A stretch of DNA of 6,922 nt, from positions 1-6,922 of the forward strand of contig JAIWNU010000200.1 in assembly GCA_020216655.1 (NCBI GenBank). Reading direction: 5' to 3'. The notes under the pieces are model-generated. The model searched no databases, was not told the DNA's origin, and was given only the letters and a program-made list of their open reading frames with translations. Shown piece by piece: positions 6,712 through 6,922 of this stretch; the first letter of the stretch is position 1, and each line of letters begins with the position of its first letter. The position numbers and the translations under genes were made by a program. Source of the stretch: Treponema sp. (GTDB taxonomy: Bacteria; Spirochaetota; Spirochaetia; Treponematales; Breznakiellaceae).

Positions 6712-6771
6712 CTCACTTTAGTTTCTCCAGATCCTGTAACATTCAGGATTGAGCTACCTCTAAAGAGATAG
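6709..6771 (+). pseudogene. Detached C-terminal tail of the histidine kinase beyond an in-frame TAG
   Basis: After TAG (6709-6711) the kinase frame continues for 19 codons to a second TAG (6769-6771), reading LTLVSPDPVTFRIELPLKR. This is what the end of a HATPase_c domain should look like: a strand ending in S, then T-F-R-I-x-L-P. With Ser or another residue in place of the stop (TCG to TAG is one change), the kinase would be 597 residues and complete. The tail follows in frame without any indel. Confidence 0.8.
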
Positions 6772-6922
6772 GTAGGATTCATTGACCATCGCCCCCTTGA
6801 CCTTTTATCATCTCTCATACATACTGTTCTAAGGTTTGTTGCCAACTGGCTACGAGGTACCACCTGTTCGGTTCGACGGGATTCATCTTACTGCAAAGGA
6901 GACTCTGAAGTGCCCTGCGGAA
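6772..6922. other. Unassigned 151 bases at the right edge
   Basis: No gene is recognised here. The kinase frame stays open through to the edge, and GTG 6910 has AAAGGAG about 8 bases upstream, so a new gene could begin at the very end. A second plus frame is open from about 6833, reading LPTGYEVPPVRFDGIHLTAK, and a minus frame aligned codon for codon with it is open for about 35 codons inward from the edge. The fragments are too short to choose between these or to name a family. Confidence 0.3.

Noticed and set aside
6754..6775. Hairpin CTACCT/AGGTAG at the end of the kinase gene as a terminator
   Set aside because: The stem is only 6 base pairs with a 10-base loop, and no T-run follows, so an intrinsic terminator is not supported.
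6495..6863. Minus-strand open frame of 122 residues opposite the kinase C-terminus
   Set aside because: It is antisense to the HATPase motifs and its translation has no family-like features.

Overview
The window reads as chromosomal DNA of a spirochaete, most likely a Treponema-like species. This is inferred from the gene order (hflK-hflC on one strand, a short rpoZ followed by miaA on the other), from the form of the omega-like protein, and from the HflC C-terminus. Base composition is moderate, and genes are tightly packed with ribosome binding sites close to AAGGAG. No database search was possible, so the taxon is an inference.

Layout. Positions 1-2351 hold a minus-strand operon: hflK, then hflC (one base of overlap), then an unrecognised gene that runs off the left edge. 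HflK and HflC are membrane-anchored SPFH proteins that in other bacteria form a complex around the FtsH protease. A divergent intergenic region (2352-2541) carries several inverted repeats just upstream of hflK and a plausible promoter for the plus-strand unit. That unit is rpoZ (RNA polymerase omega-like, 63 aa) followed by miaA (tRNA dimethylallyltransferase).

Positions 3816-6771 hold a two-gene signalling operon with its own extended -10 promoter. The first gene encodes a response-regulator receiver fused to a SpoIIE/RsbU-type PP2C phosphatase. The second, overlapping it by 8 bases, encodes a 7TM-PAS-histidine kinase. Such a pair would normally sense a signal at the membrane and change the phosphatase activity of the regulator, probably acting on an anti-sigma antagonist encoded elsewhere.

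The notable observation is that both signalling genes are broken by single in-frame stop codons. The regulator has TAA at codon 31, inside the receiver domain, with clear receiver coding on both sides in the same frame. The kinase has TAG at codon 578, followed in frame by 19 codons that spell the expected final strands of the ATP-binding domain. The kinase also has Arg where the G2 box normally has Gly. This suggests either a decaying signalling pair or sequence errors; TAA is the normal stop of the five other complete genes in the window, so general recoding is unlikely.

The last 151 bases (6772-6922) have no recognised gene. Open frames there run off the right edge.
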